A stretch of 64,000 nucleotides of DNA, taken from NCBI GenBank assembly GCA_947623915.1, contig CANQIB010000001.1, positions 62,001 to 126,000 on the forward strand. Reading direction: 5' to 3'. The position numbers and the translations under genes were made by a program. Source of the DNA: an uncultured Ruminiclostridium sp. (GTDB lineage Bacteria; Bacillota; Clostridia; Oscillospirales; Ruminococcaceae). Below the pieces are notes generated by a model, which was given only the letters and a program-made list of their open reading frames with translations, was not told where the DNA came from and did no database searches. This document shows positions 61,940-64,000 of the stretch, piece after piece (positions within the stretch are counted from its first letter, which is position 1; each line of letters starts with the position of its first letter).

Positions 61940-62473
61940 ATGACGGATATAATCGTAATTGAAAACGGCAGGGAGCTTTCGGAATATATCGCCCGTATAA
62001 TGAGCAGAAATTATTTTGTCAGATATTTTGACGGCTCGCGGCTTACGGAGCGGGGAAAGGGCTATATGCTGGATATTCTGTCCGCGTCGGAAATATCTCA
62101 GGTAAGCTGTCAAGGCGGCGCGGTGATACTGGGTCGCGGCGCGTTCCTTGATATTTCCGCTATTCACGGGAAATTCACCTTTATAGTCGAGTCCTCCCAA
62201 AGCGAACAGATAGCCGCGCTCAGCAGGTGCAGCTTTCCCGTGATGACCTGCGGCGCTTTTGAAAAGGATACCGTGTCTTATACCAGCATTTCCGACGAAA
62301 ATATTACCGTTTCCCTCAACAGGAATATAACCGCGCTTTCGGGACGGAACGTTCAGCCTCTTGAGCTGCCGGTCAGCCTTATGCACGGCAGGGAGATCTA
62401 CTTTACCCTTGCGGCAACGGCGTTGAGGATACTTCTGGACGATTTCGACTCGGAACTCGGAAAGCTGTACTGA
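61940..62473 (+). CDS. Conserved-looking hypothetical protein
   Basis: A 177-residue soluble protein with no domain I can name. It has alternating beta/alpha character, with FIVESSQSEQIAALS, VMTCGAFEKDTVSY, VSLNRNITALSG then PLELPVSL, and a final helix TLAATALRILLDDF. The middle resembles the product of a Rossmann-like or Mur ligase-like fragment but this is weak. GGAGGG precedes the ATG. It lies between spoVS and the Asp23-nusB genes, with terminators or promoters on both sides, so it is likely transcribed alone. Confidence 0.7.
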   Translation: MTDIIVIENGRELSEYIARIMSRNYFVRYFDGSRLTERGKGYMLDILSASEISQVSCQGGAVILGRGAFLDISAIHGKFTFIVESSQSEQIAALSRCSFPVMTCGAFEKDTVSYTSISDENITVSLNRNITALSGRNVQPLELPVSLMHGREIYFTLAATALRILLDDFDSELGKLY

Positions 62474-62532
62474 CGGTTTTTGTGCCTGTTGCGGAATTAT
62501 TGTTCATATCCTTATTTTTTCTTGTTTTGGTC

Positions 62533-62561
62533 TTGTTTTTTTGATAAAGTTGGTGTATAAT
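62533..62561 (+). promoter_or_regulatory. Sigma-A promoter for Asp23-nusB-xseA
   Basis: TTGTTT (62533-62538), 17 bp, TATAAT (62556-62561), 66 bp upstream of the Asp23 start. Confidence 0.7.
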
Positions 62562-62627
62562 TAGTGTATATGCAATTTAGACGGCGGATATTTTCCGGCG
62601 GTATTTTTCGGGAAGGAATGTATGTAT

Positions 62628-63002
62628 ATGAGCACTAAGAAAAGCACACGTTCACCGGCAAGTTTAAAAATATCAAATGACGTTCTAACAAAGATAGCGG
62701 AGGTGGCGGCTACCGAAATAAGAGGGGTCGCGTCGCAGGGCGAACATCTTGCGGTCAGCGAAAAAGGCGTGGGAATAGCAAATAAGTTTATTTCTCCCGT
62801 AAAGGTGGTCGTACACGGCGACGCCGCGGAGATCTCGATAAATATAGTAGTATTGCAGGGATTTAAAGCCAACGAGGTGGCGGGTTCCGTTCAGAAAAGC
62901 GTTAAATCCGCCGTGCAGAATATGGCGGGAGTACCCGTTTCTAAGGTAAATGTCCGTATCGCGGATATTATGCTTAATCCGGCAGGTAGTACAAATGAGT
63001 GA
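62628..63002 (+). CDS. Asp23/Gls24-family envelope stress protein
   Basis: A 124-residue Asp23/DUF322 protein. Motifs are ISNDVLTKIAEVAATEIRGV (about 15-34), ISPVKVVVHGDAAEISINIVV and VQKSVKSAVQNMAGVPVSKVNV, the family pattern. Staphylococcal Asp23 is a membrane-tethered cell-wall stress protein; clostridial homologues commonly precede nusB, as here. The start at 62628 is preferred over 62622 because it lies about 9 bases from GGAAGGAA. Its stop overlaps nusB by 8 bp. Confidence 0.93.
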   Translation: MSTKKSTRSPASLKISNDVLTKIAEVAATEIRGVASQGEHLAVSEKGVGIANKFISPVKVVVHGDAAEISINIVVLQGFKANEVAGSVQKSVKSAVQNMAGVPVSKVNVRIADIMLNPAGSTNE

Positions 63003-63423
63003 AAACAAGCTGACACGTCACGAGATGAGGGAAGCGGCGCTGCTGATACTGTTTCAGATGAGGCTTAACGACAGCACCTTGGAGGAGTTGTTGGAGGACG
63101 ATGAGGCGGCCTTTGAGCTGAGGTACAATAAAAGCTCGCTGAATATCGTCAACGGCGTTCTTGAAAACGACGGTATGTTCACCGAAATAATTTCCAAGTA
63201 CTCTCCGTCGCGTTCGGTAGAGCGTATCTCGCTGATGAACAGGACGATAATACAGATAGCGCTGTACGAGATGAAGTTTTGCCCCTCAGTGCCGGATAAG
63301 GTCGCGATAAACGAGGCGGTAGAGCTGTCCAAGGAATACTGTCAAAAAAACGATACCGCGTTTATAAACGGGGTGTTAAGCTCCTATTACAAAGACTGCG
63401 GCAGGGAAAAAGCCGATGGCTGA
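62995..63423 (+). CDS. nusB: Transcription antitermination factor NusB
   Basis: A 142-residue all-helical protein that with NusE (S10) binds boxA RNA for rRNA antitermination. LTRHEMREAALLILFQMR (about 5-22) and MNRTIIQIALYEMKF plus KVAINEAVELSKEYCQKNDTAFINGVL (split over residues 75-125) are characteristic. The ATG at 62995 lies inside the end of the Asp23 gene; its stop overlaps xseA by 8 bp, so all three are coupled. Confidence 0.96.
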   Translation: MSENKLTRHEMREAALLILFQMRLNDSTLEELLEDDEAAFELRYNKSSLNIVNGVLENDGMFTEIISKYSPSRSVERISLMNRTIIQIALYEMKFCPSVPDKVAINEAVELSKEYCQKNDTAFINGVLSSYYKDCGREKADG

Positions 63424-64000
63424 TTTTTTTACCGTCACCGTTTCTCAGGTGAACCGCAGACTTTCGCTTTTGGTGAGCGGGGAAAAAGCCCTCAACGACC
63501 TTTACATAACGGGCGAGATATCAAACTTTACCTTGCACAGACCTTCCGGCCATGTTTATTTTACGCTAAAGGACGAGCAGGCGTCGATAAAATGCGTGAT
63601 GTTCAAAAGCTATGCTTCGCAGACGGCGTTCCTCCCGCAAAACGGAATGAGCGTTATCGTGCACGGCAGAGTGAGCGTTTATGAACGGGACGGAGCAAAT
63701 CAGATATATGTCACCGAGCTGTTTGAAGAAGGACAGGGGCAGCTTTATATGCAGTTTCTTCGGGTAAGGGAGAAGCTGGAAAAAAACGGGTATTTTGCGC
63801 AGAAACGTGAGCTGCCTCAAATAATAAAAAACGTCTGTATCATAACCTCCGAAAAAGCTGCCGCGCTCAAGGATATGCTTAACGTTATCGGCGAGAGATG
63901 TCCTTTGGTAAAGGTCACGCTGATACCCGCGTCGGTGCAGGGAGATACCGCACCCGAAACGCTTATAGCCGCGCTAAGGCGCGCTCAGGATACCGATGCG
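63416..64000 (+). CDS. xseA: Exodeoxyribonuclease VII large subunit, partial
   Basis: The first 195 codons are visible. The N-terminal OB fold has TVSQVNRRLSLLVSG, LYITGEISNFTLHRPSGHVYFTLKD (split) and CVMFKS. The catalytic domain begins VCIITSEKAAALKDMLNVI and LIPASVQGDTA, where the usual TSPTGAA loop is changed to TSEKAAA. The enzyme degrades single-stranded DNA with the small subunit XseB, expected just beyond the window. The start overlaps nusB by 8 bp. Confidence 0.95.
   Translation, partial: MADFFTVTVSQVNRRLSLLVSGEKALNDLYITGEISNFTLHRPSGHVYFTLKDEQASIKCVMFKSYASQTAFLPQNGMSVIVHGRVSVYERDGANQIYVTELFEEGQGQLYMQFLRVREKLEKNGYFAQKRELPQIIKNVCIITSEKAAALKDMLNVIGERCPLVKVTLIPASVQGDTAPETLIAALRRAQDTDA

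Overview
This window looks like a low-to-middle GC, Gram-positive, spore-forming Clostridia chromosome, most likely Ruminococcaceae/Oscillospiraceae. The reasons are an hprK-murB-rapZ-whiA cluster, spoVS, a YlmC/YmxH gene, an Asp23 gene beside nusB, purine-rich ribosome binding sites, many GTG/TTG starts and sigma-A promoters with exact 17-bp spacers. Most of the window is housekeeping DNA in long + strand operons. Species cannot be fixed from this sequence alone.

Layout. 0-2.1 kb (minus): an MBOAT O-acyltransferase and its DHHW partner (cut by the window edge), probably for acylating a surface polymer. 2.2-4.0 kb: a degenerate HMGL/homocitrate-synthase-like protein and a DtxR-type metalloregulator, followed by copy 1 of a non-coding element with terminal inverted repeats. 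4.0-13.0 kb: hprK, a PHP phosphatase, a ROK glucokinase, murB, rapZ, whiA, dnaE, linking carbon-source sensing, wall precursor synthesis and replication; pfkA follows under its own promoter. 14.1-15.7 kb: a tetrahydrofolate riboswitch, a FolT-type folate transporter and proC. 15.8-17.4 kb (minus): three small membrane or zinc-ribbon proteins. 17.6-18.4 kb: a NUDIX gene broken by copy 2 of the element. 18.4-27.2 kb: thioesterase, then a tight stress/metabolism operon (YerC, methyltransferase, hslO, recJ, relA/spoT, metallo-beta-lactamase hydrolase, hemZ).

27.2-33.4 kb: a compact palindromic repeat, a zinc-ribbon protein, a polysaccharide deacetylase, an overlapping GH30-GH35 pair likely for galactan side chains, and trmO. 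33.5-35.5 kb: two paralogous zinc-ribbon membrane proteins, one with a long Pro-Glu repeat. 35.5-37.5 kb (minus): htpG under a CIRCE operator. 37.7-41.3 kb: a large secreted transglutaminase-like surface protein with a sortase-like tail. 41.3-48.8 kb: a truncated acetyltransferase, a small abundant-looking protein, rpsU, yqeG, an endonuclease IV-like protein, aroQ, an M24 peptidase, a PHP protein, malic enzyme, a TSCPD protein, ruvX and a YlmC/YmxH protein. 48.8-50.6 kb: rpsB-tsf with a structured leader. 50.7-54.4 kb (minus): aconitase, a small membrane protein and NADP isocitrate dehydrogenase. 54.6-59.2 kb: two exported GHL10-related proteins, the second fused to an N-acetylmuramoyl-L-alanine amidase. 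59.4-64 kb: purA, ymdB, spoVS, an unknown protein, Asp23, nusB and the start of xseA.

The most unusual item is the 269-275-bp element present twice (3712-3986 and 17989-18257). It has perfect 12-bp ends, a 2-bp target duplication, a paired base change between the two ends, and a long nested hairpin. Removing the second copy plus one 2-bp duplicate restores an intact 166-residue NUDIX frame. It may be a non-autonomous transposable element with a conserved fold.
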